Shown piece after piece: positions 17,989 to 26,243 of a stretch of DNA of 64,000 nucleotides. The stretch is from Comamonadaceae bacterium M7527 (GTDB taxonomy: Bacteria; Pseudomonadota; Gammaproteobacteria; Burkholderiales; Burkholderiaceae_C), in contig CP087990.1 in NCBI GenBank assembly GCA_021044545.1, forward strand, positions 1,674,001 to 1,738,000. The letters run 5' to 3'. Every line of letters starts with the position of its first letter. The first letter of the stretch is position 1. The translations under genes were made by a program, and so were the position numbers. The notes below the pieces were generated by a model. That model did not search any database. It was not told the DNA's origin and saw nothing but the letters and a program-made list of their open reading frames with translations.

Positions 17989-19878
17989 TTACTCAGCAGT
18001 GCTCACGCCAGTTTGCTGGCTGTTGCCTGGCTTCCAAATGGTGCCAATGGACACGGTCTTGAGTTTCTTTTGGCGTCCGTACCACAGGTTCACCACGCCG
18101 CGCGAAAACATCACGGCAGAGAACATACTGGTCAAGATACCAATGCAATGCACCACCGCAAAGCCACGCACAGGGCCAGAGCCAAATGCCAGCAATGCCA
18201 CGCCAGCAATTAGCGTGGTGATATTGGAGTCAAAAATGGTGCCCCAGGCGCGGTCATAGCCTGCGTTGATCGCGGCCTGCGGTGATGCGCCGGCACGCAG
18301 CTCTTCACGCACCCGCTCATTGATAAGCACGTTGGCGTCAATCGCCATGCCCAGCGCCAAAGCCATAGCAGCCATGCCGGGCAGCGTGAGTGTGGCTTGC
18401 AGCATAGACAACACAGCCACCAACAGCAGCAAGTTAAACGTGAGCGCCAAACTTGAAAACAAGCCAAACAGCGCGTAGTAAGCGCACATGAAGATGATGA
18501 CCACCATCAAGCCCCACTTCACGCTGTCAAAACCTTTGGCAATATTCTCAGCCCCCAGTGAAGGGCCAATGGTGCGCTCTTCTATGATTTCCATAGGCGC
18601 GGCCAAGGAACCTGCGCGCAATAGCAAAGAGGTGTCTGCCGCCTCTTGCGTGGTCATCTGACCTGATATTTGTACGCGACCACCGCCGATTTCGGTACGA
18701 ATAACCGGCGCAGTAACGACCTCGCCCTTGCCTTTTTCAAACAGCAAAATGGCCATGCGCTTGCCCACGTTGTCGCGGGTCACATCTTTAAAAATACGCG
18801 CGCCTTTGGCGTCCAGGTTCAAGTGCACGGCTGGCTCTTGCGTTTGACTGTCAAAGCCGGCCTGTGCATCGTCCAGGTTGTCGCCTGTCAGCAAAACAGC
18901 GCGCTTCACAATCACGGCGCGTCCGTCACGGTCCAGATATTTCTCTGAGCCAAAGGGCACCAGACCGGAGCCGTTTTCAGCCGCACGGCCTTCTGCAGAC
19001 TCATCCACCAATCGCACCTCCAACGTGGCAGTGCGACCCAAAATGTCTTTGGCCTTGGCGGTATCTTGTACGCCTGGCAACTGCACCACAATGCGGTCTA
19101 AACCTTGCTGCTGAATAACCGGCTCAGCCACGCCCAACTCGTTAATACGGTTGTGCAATGTGGTGATGTTCTGCTTGAGAGCTTGCGCCTGAATATCCAG
19201 CTCGGCGGCTTGCTTCAGCGTTGCCGTCAGCGTCAAGTTGGGTGCAGTGCCGCCTTGAGTCAAGTCAAGCTCGGCAAAGTCTTGGCCAATAGCACGGTCT
19301 GCCGCGTCCAGCGTGGCTTGGTCGCGTGCGCGCAGCACCAGGCTTTGGCCATCACGCTCAATGCCGCCGTATCGAATGCTGTTGTCGCGCAACACCGTGC
19401 GCACGTCGGCACCCAGCGAATCCAGCTTTTGTGTCAGTGCTGCCTGCATGTCAACTTGCAACATGAAGTGCACGCCACCGCGCAAGTCCAGTCCCAGGTA
19501 CATGGGGCCAGCATTCAGCGCTGCCAGCCACGCCGGTGTGCGCGGCACCAGGTTCAGGGCCACCACGTAGCTGGGGTTGTTGGGGTCTGGGTTCAGCGCT
19601 TTCTCAATAATGTCACGGGCTTTTAGTTGGTCGTCAGTTGTGACAAAGCGCGTCTTGATGGAGTTGGCCTCAAAGGTGGTGCGCTCTGGTGTGAGGCCTG
19701 CGTCCTTAAGCGCCATGTCTATGCGCACCATGGTGTCGTTGGTCAAGCGCACAGCGGTTTTACCCGGCGAGACTTGCACCGCAGGTGCTTCGCCATAAAA
19801 GTTGGGCAGTGTGTATATGGTGCCAATCATCAACGCAACCGCGATGACCAAGTATTTCCACAATGGGTAACGATTCAT
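17989..19878 (-). CDS. secD: Protein translocase subunit SecD
   Basis: Large SecDF subunit with one N-terminal helix, a big periplasmic region (P1 head) and five C-terminal helices. The family blocks G-L-D-L-R-G-G-V-H-F-M-L-Q-V, R-I-V-V-Q-L-P-G-V-Q-D and A-M-A-L-A-L-G-M-A-I-D-A-N-V-L-I-N-E-R-V-R-E-E are all present. ATG 19878 gives 629 residues (M-N-R-Y-P-L-W-K-Y). A strong hairpin with a T-run lies between yajC and secD. Confidence 0.97.
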   Translation of the reverse strand: MNRYPLWKYLVIAVALMIGTIYTLPNFYGEAPAVQVSPGKTAVRLTNDTMVRIDMALKDAGLTPERTTFEANSIKTRFVTTDDQLKARDIIEKALNPDPNNPSYVVALNLVPRTPAWLAALNAGPMYLGLDLRGGVHFMLQVDMQAALTQKLDSLGADVRTVLRDNSIRYGGIERDGQSLVLRARDQATLDAADRAIGQDFAELDLTQGGTAPNLTLTATLKQAAELDIQAQALKQNITTLHNRINELGVAEPVIQQQGLDRIVVQLPGVQDTAKAKDILGRTATLEVRLVDESAEGRAAENGSGLVPFGSEKYLDRDGRAVIVKRAVLLTGDNLDDAQAGFDSQTQEPAVHLNLDAKGARIFKDVTRDNVGKRMAILLFEKGKGEVVTAPVIRTEIGGGRVQISGQMTTQEAADTSLLLRAGSLAAPMEIIEERTIGPSLGAENIAKGFDSVKWGLMVVIIFMCAYYALFGLFSSLALTFNLLLLVAVLSMLQATLTLPGMAAMALALGMAIDANVLINERVREELRAGASPQAAINAGYDRAWGTIFDSNITTLIAGVALLAFGSGPVRGFAVVHCIGILTSMFSAVMFSRGVVNLWYGRQKKLKTVSIGTIWKPGNSQQTGVSTAE

Positions 19879-19946
19879 AGCCAAAAGACCTTCAACCACG
19901 CGCCTTTTAAGTTGGCGCAAAGCCCAGCGACTCTGGGCAATAAAGC

Positions 19947-19979
19947 AAAAAAGCGGCTACGCTCAACACGCGGCCGCTT
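19947..19979 (-). terminator. Hairpin terminator or attenuator between yajC and secD
   Basis: On the minus strand AAGCGGC (19979-19973) pairs with GCCGCTT (19957-19951), then six T residues (down to 19947). It sits after the yajC stop (20015) and 69 bases before the secD start, so it either ends the yajC transcript or attenuates read-through into secDF. Confidence 0.75.
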
Positions 19980-20014
19980 ATCGCTACAGGGCTAAGCGCA
20001 AGCTCAGTCGCTGC

Positions 20015-20332
20015 TTACTTAACTGAGCCCTTGGGCAGCACTTGCGCGACGGCTGTACGCTGCATTTGCACCTCAACGCCAGCGGCAATTTCAAGTGAAA
20101 TTGATGTCTCGCCCACGCGGGTGATCTTGCCCAAAATACCACTGGCAGTAGAGACTTCATCACCTTTGGACAGCGCCTCAACCATGGCCTTGTGCTCTTT
20201 TTGGCGCTTCATTTGTGGACGAATCATCACAAAGTACAGCACGACAAACATCAACAACAAAGGCAGCAAGCCCATGATGGAAGAAGCAGTATCGCCGCCG
20301 GCGGCTTGAGCGTAAGCGTTAGAAATAAACAC
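20015..20332 (-). CDS. yajC: Sec translocon accessory subunit YajC
   Basis: Small single-span protein that associates with SecDF. I choose the GTG at 20332 (105 residues, V-F-I-S-N-A-Y-A-Q-A-A-G-G) because a GGAGA element precedes it by about six bases and the sequence matches the usual YajC beginning; a GTG at 20368 would add 12 unlikely residues. One membrane helix (about 19-40) is followed by the R-P-Q-M-K-R-Q-K-E-H segment and the G-D-E-V-S-T-A-S-G-I-L-G-K-I core. queA and tgt, often upstream in other genomes, are absent here. Confidence 0.93.
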   Translation of the reverse strand: MFISNAYAQAAGGDTASSIMGLLPLLLMFVVLYFVMIRPQMKRQKEHKAMVEALSKGDEVSTASGILGKITRVGETSISLEIAAGVEVQMQRTAVAQVLPKGSVK

Positions 20333-20463
20333 AGAGTTCTCCAAAATACGTAGGTTTAGCCCGCGCACGAGACGGCGCGTTCATCACCCAGCATTGTATG
20401 CGGGTGGCGCCACCGTCCAAAAGCCTTGAAAAAATCCCTAAAACATGGCGGCACACAGCAGTC

Positions 20464-23400
20464 TTATCTTGCTGGTGGACACCCGGCCAAGTCTTGCTCA
20501 ACCGGCTGTGTCTGCCACGCTGCCCATAGCGCCTGCCAACGCGCGCGCGCCGCAGCCATGTGTTTGGCCCGCACATGACCAAAGCCTTTGATGGGTTCCA
20601 CCACATTGGCCAGCTCGATAGCCTGGCCCAGCGTACCGGGCGTAAGATCTTTGGCCAAAGCCAACACCAGTTGCTGGTAGTCGTCACGCAACGCGCGCTC
20701 GGCACGCCGCTCTTGGGTGTAGCCAAAAAGGTCAAATGGCGTGGCGCGCAGACGCTTAAAGCGCGACAACACAGCAAAAGCGCTCATCACCCAAGGCCCA
20801 AACGTGCTTTTGGTGAGCTCGCCTTTGGCGTTGCGCTTGGCCAGCAGCGGTGGCGCGAGGTGAAAGTTCAGCGTCACATTTGCGCCAAACTCGTTGGTAA
20901 TGCGCTTCTTAAACGCGGGGTCAGCGTGCAGCCTGGCCACTTCGTACTCGTCTTTGATAGCCATCATGCGATACAACTGTTTGACCACGGTGTGGGTAAG
21001 CGGCAAGCTGCTGCGGCTCTTGTCAACACCTGACAAAGCCGATTCGGCCGCGCGCACTTGCTCGACCACGTCCACATAACGCTGCGCATACGCTTTGTTT
21101 TGGTAGGCGGTGAGTAGCTGCACGCGCAAGTCAATCGTGTCTTGCAGTGCAGGTGTGCGGTGCAAGGCGACAACCGCTTTGGGCGCCATCAGCGCTTGCA
21201 CACCTGCCCAGTCTGCGGCGCAACGCCTGCCCCACGCAAATGCAGCTTGGTTGTCTTTGACGGCTACGCCATTTAGCTCCATGGCACGCAGGATAGACTC
21301 GCTGCGCAGCGGCACCCACCCCAATTGCCAGGCAAATCCCAGCACCAGTGGGTTGACGAAAATGCTATTGCCTAGCAACTGGACAGCCACTTGCTCGGCA
21401 TCAAAGCTTTGCAAGTCACCAGCGCTTACGCAGGCGGCCAGTTGCGCCACACACTCCTCGCTGGGGTTGTGCCACTGTGTGTTGTTCACAAAGGCCGCTG
21501 TTGGCGCGCTGTGCGCATTGAGCGCCACGTGCGTGCGCCCCGGCTTGATGCGCATCATGGTCTCTTTGCCAGCGGTCACTATGGGGTCACAGCCCAAAAT
21601 GGCGTCGGCTGCAGCCATGTCAATGCGCGTGGTGTGAATGTCGCTTTGCCTGGCCGCAATGATGATGTGGCTCCAGGTGGCGCCGCCTTTTTGGGCCAGA
21701 CCAGCCGCGTCTTGCGTGACCACGCCCTTGCCTTCCATGTGCGCAGCCATGCCCAGCAGCTGACCAATGGTGATCACGCCGGTGCCGCCCACACCCGCCA
21801 CCAGCAAACCCCAGGGGTGCATGGTGCTGGGCAGTGCGGGCTCTGGCAGCACGGTGCCGTCCCAAGGACTGGGCCGCGTGGCAGCCACTTTGGGCGCGGC
21901 AGCTTGGGCAGCAGCTGCACCCTTGACGCTCACAAAACTCGGGCAAAAGCCGTTGGCACAGCTTTGGTCTTTGTTGCAAGAGTTTTGGTTGATGGTGCGC
22001 TTGCGCCCAAGTGGCGTTTCGAGCGGCTCTACGGACAAGCAGTTGCTTTTGACACCGCAGTCGCCACAGCCCTCACACACGGCCTCATTAATCACCAAGC
22101 GCACATCGGGGTCCACCATGGTGCCGCGCTTGCGGCGACGGCGCTTTTCAGTGGCGCAGGTTTGGTCATAAATGATGACTGTGGTGCCCGCCAACTCTCT
22201 GAACGCCAGTTGCACGCGCTCTAGCTCGTCGCGGTGTTCAACGACAACGCCGCTGGGCAGCGCAGCACCTTGGTATTTGTCGGGCTCATCGGTCACCACC
22301 ACCAATTTGGTTGCACCCTCGGCTTTCAAACTGTGCGCTATTTGCAACACGCTATGACCCTCTGGGCGCTCACCCACTTGCTGGCCGCCCGTCATGGCCA
22401 CGGCGTCGTTGTACAACAGCTTGTAGGTGATGTTCACGCCTGCGGCAATGCTTTGGCGAATCGCCAACAGGCCGCTGTGGAAGTAGGTGCCGTCGCCCAA
22501 ATTGGCAAACACGTGCTTTTCGGTGGAAAAGGCAGACTGGCCCACCCAAGGCACGCCTTCGCCGCCCATTTGGGTAAAGCCAATGGTGTTTCTGTCCATC
22601 CACACCGTCATAAAGTGGCAGCCAATACCAGCCATGGCGCGCGAGCCGTCTGGCACGCGGGTAGAGGTGTTGTGCGGGCAACCCGAGCAAAACCAAGGCA
22701 TGCGGTCAGCCAATGCGCCTTTGCTGGTGAGCTCAAGCATGGCGCGCTCTTTGGCGTCAAGCACGGCCAAGTGGCTGTCCATGCGCGCACGCACATTGTC
22801 TGGCAACGCCATGTGGCGCAAGCGCCTAGCAATGGCCCGGGCCACGATGGACGGGTTGAGGTCGGCGTTGGCACGCAGCAATGTGTTGGCGCTGGGGTTG
22901 GCCTGCGACCACTCACCACCCGTGGTGCTGCCGTCGGCCTCGTCGAACTTGCCCAACACAGTGGGGCGCACATCAGAGCGCCAGTTGTACAACTCTTCTT
23001 TGAGCTGGTATTCAATCACTTGGCGCTTTTCTTCCACTACCAAAATCTCACGCAAGCCAGTGGCAAACTCACGCGTGGTTTGCGCCTCTAGTGGCCATAC
23101 CACCGCCACTTTGTGCACGCGTATACCCAGCTCGCGGCACATCGCGTCGTCCAGCCCCAAGTCTGATAGTGCCTGGCGCGTGTCGTTGTAGGCCTTGCCA
23201 CTGGCAATGATGCCAAAACGGTCATTGGGCCCCTCAATCACGTTGTGGTTGAGCTTGTTGGCCCTGATGTAAGCCAGCGCCGCGTACCACTTGGTGTCAA
23301 ACAAGCGGGCCTCTTGCTCCAATGCGTTGTCAGGCCAGCGAATGTGCACGCCACCGGCGGGCATCTCAAAGTCTGGCAACACGATGTTTAAGCGCTGCGT

Positions 23401-24081
23401 ATCGATGGTGACGGTGGCGCTGGACTCTACGATTTCTTGAATCGTCTTCATGCCCGCCCACACGCCGGCAAAGCGGCTCATGGCAATGGCGTGCAGGCCA
23501 AGGTCTAGTATGTCTTGCACAGACGCTGGGAAAAACACCGGCAGGCCACAAGCCTTAAAAATATGGTCACTTTGGTGCGCCGCCGTGGAGCTTTTGGCCA
23601 CGTGGTCGTCACCCGCAACAGCCAACACGCCACCAAGCGGTGTGGTGCCAGCCATATTGGCGTGCTTGAACACATCGGCGCAACGGTCAACGCCAGGGCC
23701 TTTGCCATACCAAATGCCAAACACACCGTCAAAGCGCTGCGTGCGTGCTGGCGCAAAGCCCAATTGCTGCGTACCCCACAAGGCAGTAGCCGCCAACTCC
23801 TCGTTGACGCCAGGCTGAAACACAATGTTGTTGGCCGCCAAATGCGCCTTGGCCTTGAACAAGGACTGGTCATAGGTGCCCAGCGGTGAGCCACGGTAGC
23901 CGCTGATGAAGCCTGCCGTGTTGTACCCCTGCTGCGCGTCGCGCGCACGCTGCAGCATGGGCAACTTGACCAACGCTTGCACACCACTCATGAAGGCGCG
24001 CCCGCTGTCTAGTGCGTACTTGTCGTCCAAACTCACTTCAGCAAGTGCGCGGCGAATGTGCTCTGGCATGGGGGCATTCAT
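20464..24081 (-). CDS. Indolepyruvate ferredoxin oxidoreductase (fused alpha/beta subunits)
   Basis: A 1205-residue fusion of the IorA-like (TPP-binding) and IorB-like parts, which oxidatively decarboxylates aryl-pyruvates (from aromatic amino acids) to acyl-CoA with ferredoxin. The N-terminal half includes G-Y-R-G-S-P-L-G-T-Y-D and the TPP-type G-D-G-T-Y-F-H-S-G block. Two iron-sulfur clusters follow: C-E-G-C-G-D-C-G-V-K-S-N-C and C-N-K-D-Q-S-C-A-N-G-F-C-P. The gamma-type domain has G-V-G-G-T-G-V-I-T-I-G-Q. ATG 24081 has a good GGAG site (AAGGAGACAAGACC). Divergent from an Lrp/AsnC regulator that may control it. Substrate range is inferred from family. Confidence 0.92.
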   Translation of the reverse strand: MNAPMPEHIRRALAEVSLDDKYALDSGRAFMSGVQALVKLPMLQRARDAQQGYNTAGFISGYRGSPLGTYDQSLFKAKAHLAANNIVFQPGVNEELAATALWGTQQLGFAPARTQRFDGVFGIWYGKGPGVDRCADVFKHANMAGTTPLGGVLAVAGDDHVAKSSTAAHQSDHIFKACGLPVFFPASVQDILDLGLHAIAMSRFAGVWAGMKTIQEIVESSATVTIDTQRLNIVLPDFEMPAGGVHIRWPDNALEQEARLFDTKWYAALAYIRANKLNHNVIEGPNDRFGIIASGKAYNDTRQALSDLGLDDAMCRELGIRVHKVAVVWPLEAQTTREFATGLREILVVEEKRQVIEYQLKEELYNWRSDVRPTVLGKFDEADGSTTGGEWSQANPSANTLLRANADLNPSIVARAIARRLRHMALPDNVRARMDSHLAVLDAKERAMLELTSKGALADRMPWFCSGCPHNTSTRVPDGSRAMAGIGCHFMTVWMDRNTIGFTQMGGEGVPWVGQSAFSTEKHVFANLGDGTYFHSGLLAIRQSIAAGVNITYKLLYNDAVAMTGGQQVGERPEGHSVLQIAHSLKAEGATKLVVVTDEPDKYQGAALPSGVVVEHRDELERVQLAFRELAGTTVIIYDQTCATEKRRRRKRGTMVDPDVRLVINEAVCEGCGDCGVKSNCLSVEPLETPLGRKRTINQNSCNKDQSCANGFCPSFVSVKGAAAAQAAAPKVAATRPSPWDGTVLPEPALPSTMHPWGLLVAGVGGTGVITIGQLLGMAAHMEGKGVVTQDAAGLAQKGGATWSHIIIAARQSDIHTTRIDMAAADAILGCDPIVTAGKETMMRIKPGRTHVALNAHSAPTAAFVNNTQWHNPSEECVAQLAACVSAGDLQSFDAEQVAVQLLGNSIFVNPLVLGFAWQLGWVPLRSESILRAMELNGVAVKDNQAAFAWGRRCAADWAGVQALMAPKAVVALHRTPALQDTIDLRVQLLTAYQNKAYAQRYVDVVEQVRAAESALSGVDKSRSSLPLTHTVVKQLYRMMAIKDEYEVARLHADPAFKKRITNEFGANVTLNFHLAPPLLAKRNAKGELTKSTFGPWVMSAFAVLSRFKRLRATPFDLFGYTQERRAERALRDDYQQLVLALAKDLTPGTLGQAIELANVVEPIKGFGHVRAKHMAAARARWQALWAAWQTQPVEQDLAGCPPAR

Positions 24082-24203
24082 GGTCTTGTCTCCTTCTGGC
24101 AAAGCCTGCGGTATGCCGTGTTGCTGGGGTTTGTGCATTTATCTGTTTTTTTGACGCAGCAGCTGGTCGCAAACGCGTCAAACCACAATGCACAGTGTAA
24201 AAA

Positions 24204-24232
24204 CTTGCGTGTGATAAGTGCTTGCGTTTGAT
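24204..24232. repeat. Direct repeat CTTGCG(T/T)(G/T)TGAT between the IOR gene and its regulator
   Basis: CTTGCGTGTGAT at 24204-24215 and CTTGCGTTTGAT at 24221-24232 are 17 bases apart with one mismatch. They lie between the divergent oxidoreductase and Lrp-type genes, next to a 12-base palindrome, and could be binding sites for the Lrp-type regulator. Confidence 0.45.
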
Positions 24233-24247
24233 GCTTTCAAGACGCTA

Positions 24248-24259
24248 TATTGCGCAATA
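24248..24259. promoter_or_regulatory. Palindrome TATTGCGCAATA, probable operator
   Basis: A perfect 12-base palindrome 21 bases before the Lrp/AsnC-family start. Lrp-type regulators commonly bind such AT-flanked symmetric sites near their own gene. Binding is inferred. Confidence 0.5.
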
Positions 24260-24280
24260 ATCTTGCTCAAAAAGTGGTTT

Positions 24281-24769
24281 ATGGAAACATTAGACAAATT
24301 TGACATTGCCATACTGCAAGAACTGCAGTCTGACGGGCGCCTAAGCAACGCAGAACTGGCCACACGGGTGGGTCTCAGTGCCGCGCCCTGCTGGCGGCGT
24401 GTGCGCGCGCTAGAAGAGGCCGGTTTTATTACAGGCTACTGTGCACGCATCAACCGCCAACTGGTGGGCCTGGGTGTATTGGCTTTTGTTCGCTTAGACG
24501 CTGACCGCAACAACGGCTTTGTAGCCAAAGAGCTAGAAGCCGCTATTACCCAAGTGCCGCAAATTGTGTCTTGCCACTACATCAGTGGCACAGGCACCTT
24601 TGAGCTGCAAGTCGTCACTACAGACCTCAATGCCTTTGCCACACTGGCACGCGACGTGTTGCTCAACCTGCCGCATGTCAAAGACTTGCAAACCAGTTTT
24701 TCATTGGGCGAGGTGAAAACCTCAGACGCACTGCCGCTTGGGCATTTGCCCGTAAAAGGCAAGCGGTAA
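24281..24769 (+). CDS. Lrp/AsnC-family transcriptional regulator
   Basis: A 162-residue regulator with an N-terminal winged helix-turn-helix (about 1-60: D-K-F-D-I-A-I-L-Q-E-L-Q-S-D-G-R-L-S-N-A-E-L-A) and a C-terminal RAM ligand-binding domain (about 65-150). Members sense amino acids and often control a neighbouring catabolic gene. Divergence from the aryl-pyruvate oxidoreductase suggests an aromatic or branched-chain amino acid ligand. ATG 24281 (M-E-T-L-D-K-F-D) fits the family start. Its stop codon forms part of the A-run of the mltA terminator. Confidence 0.9.
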   Translation: METLDKFDIAILQELQSDGRLSNAELATRVGLSAAPCWRRVRALEEAGFITGYCARINRQLVGLGVLAFVRLDADRNNGFVAKELEAAITQVPQIVSCHYISGTGTFELQVVTTDLNAFATLARDVLLNLPHVKDLQTSFSLGEVKTSDALPLGHLPVKGKR

Positions 24770-24801
24770 AAAAATCACAAGCGAGCGCTGTAACAGCTTG
24801 T
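24768..24801 (-). terminator. Rho-independent terminator after mltA
   Basis: Minus strand: ACAAGC (24801-24796) pairs with GCTTGT (24782-24777), then GA and seven T residues (24774-24768). It lies between the convergent mltA and Lrp-type gene ends. Confidence 0.7.
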
Positions 24802-24806
24802 CGCCC

Positions 24807-26045
24807 CTACAAGCCCCTAGGCCACAGCACCCACAACTCCAGTGGCTGCTTCAAGCCACCGGCTAAAACGGCAGCGTCTTCGCCCCAGCCCGCAAAAAAG
24901 TCAGCGCGAACCGCACCAATGATTGCGCCGCCTGTATCCTGCGCCACGACCAAACGCGCACTGTTAAAGGTTGGGCCCCGCGTGACCATCCACACCGGCG
25001 TGCCGTAAGCAATGCTGCGCCTGTCTACAGCGATAGAGCGCATGGGTGTGAGTGGCACGCCTTGCGCGCCGCGCGGGCCGGCTTGGGCGTCCATGCCGTT
25101 TAAGTCTTCTTCTTGAAAAAACACGGTACGCGGATTGGTCCACAGCACGCGTTGAACGTCATCAGGGTTGGCAGCGGCCCACGCTTTGATGGCTGGCCAA
25201 GACGGGCTGGTGATGGCACGTGTATCTAACAGCACGCGAGCCACGCTGGCGTACGTGTGACCGTTGTGCGCGGCAAAAGCCAAGCGCGCCACTTGTACGC
25301 GACCATCGGGCTCGGTAATTTCCACACGTCCAGAACCTTGTATTTGCACAATCAAGGCATCAATAGGGTCAGCCACCCAGGCAATCTCTTTGCCGCGCAA
25401 TGCGTTCAGCGCCGCCGGATCAGTTTCCATCTCTTTGCGTGAATACCATGTTTGGCCAAGCCGCAAGCTGTCGGGCTTGGTATAAAGCGGCGTTTGGTGC
25501 GTGTCTGTGCGCAACCTTGAGGCCTTCATCATGGGCTCGTAATAGCCTGTTAGCAAACCACTGGCGCCGCCACGCAAGTCTGTGACCTTATAAGGCTGCC
25601 ACTGCTGCATCAACCAGGCAATGCGCTGCTCTGAGCTGCCAATGCTGAGCTGACGTGCAGCATCGCAGTGTGGCTTGATCGCCGCTGGCGCGCCCTCACA
25701 GTTACGCAAAAGCGCTGCCCAGGCACGCTCCAGATCGTCGCTACCCCATGCTGGCACATCACGCCACCTGACGGGCTGCCACTGGCTGCTGCTTTGGCGC
25801 TTGGCAGCAGGTAGCGGCTGCCTGTCGTCCCATGCAAACCATGGCAACACGGCAGGGTCTACCGGCAAGTCGCGAAAGTCCTGGTAGCTCACGGGCTCAG
25901 GTGCGCTGACCTGGCTTGTAACTGGTGGCGGTGGCGTTTGTGGGGACATTACCGCTGGACCTGTGGCGCAGCCAGAGAGCGTTCCTACAATGAGGGCTAC
26001 AGCCCACCACGTGCGGGCGCTTGAGGTGAAACCGGTTGCTGACAT
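24807..26045 (-). CDS. mltA: Membrane-bound lytic murein transglycosylase A
   Basis: Outer-membrane lipoprotein that cleaves peptidoglycan glycan strands to 1,6-anhydro products. From ATG 26045 the 412-residue protein has a lipoprotein signal (hydrophobic W-W-A-V-A-L-I-V-G-T ending L-S-G-C). The MltA core G-Y-Y-E-P-M-M-K-A-S follows, then Q-I-Q-G-S-G-R-V, and a 3D-like end with V-A-Q-D-T-G-G-A-I-I-G-A-V-R-A-D-F-F, where conserved aspartates sit. Upstream in-frame starts would bury the signal peptide. Its start codon overlaps, on the other strand, the ATG of a small membrane protein gene. Confidence 0.93.
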   Translation of the reverse strand: MSATGFTSSARTWWAVALIVGTLSGCATGPAVMSPQTPPPPVTSQVSAPEPVSYQDFRDLPVDPAVLPWFAWDDRQPLPAAKRQSSSQWQPVRWRDVPAWGSDDLERAWAALLRNCEGAPAAIKPHCDAARQLSIGSSEQRIAWLMQQWQPYKVTDLRGGASGLLTGYYEPMMKASRLRTDTHQTPLYTKPDSLRLGQTWYSRKEMETDPAALNALRGKEIAWVADPIDALIVQIQGSGRVEITEPDGRVQVARLAFAAHNGHTYASVARVLLDTRAITSPSWPAIKAWAAANPDDVQRVLWTNPRTVFFQEEDLNGMDAQAGPRGAQGVPLTPMRSIAVDRRSIAYGTPVWMVTRGPTFNSARLVVAQDTGGAIIGAVRADFFAGWGEDAAVLAGGLKQPLELWVLWPRGL

Positions 26046-26217
26046 GAGTTTATTGTTGCTTGAGGCGCTTGGCGCGTTATTGATATTTGTGTTCATCGTA
26101 TGGTGGACCATGTTTAGCGGGCGCAAAGGTGGCGAACCCATTGACCATGACAGCGAGTCAGGTGAATCAACGCCAGCGTCTTCAAACACACCACCAATCA
26201 CAAAAAAGACCGACTGA
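26044..26217 (+). CDS. Small single-span membrane protein of unknown function
   Basis: A 57-residue reading frame beginning M-S-L-L-L-L-E-A-L-G-A with one strong membrane helix (about residues 3-23, ending I-V-W-W-T-M-F) and a short charged, Ser/Glu-rich tail. The composition is typical of a real bitopic protein. Its ATG (26044-26046) overlaps the mltA start codon on the opposite strand, so the two 5' ends share sequence and each promoter must lie within the other gene. Function unknown. Confidence 0.6.
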   Translation: MSLLLLEALGALLIFVFIVWWTMFSGRKGGEPIDHDSESGESTPASSNTPPITKKTD

Positions 26218-26243
26218 GCGCTGCCGTAACGGACACGATTGGC

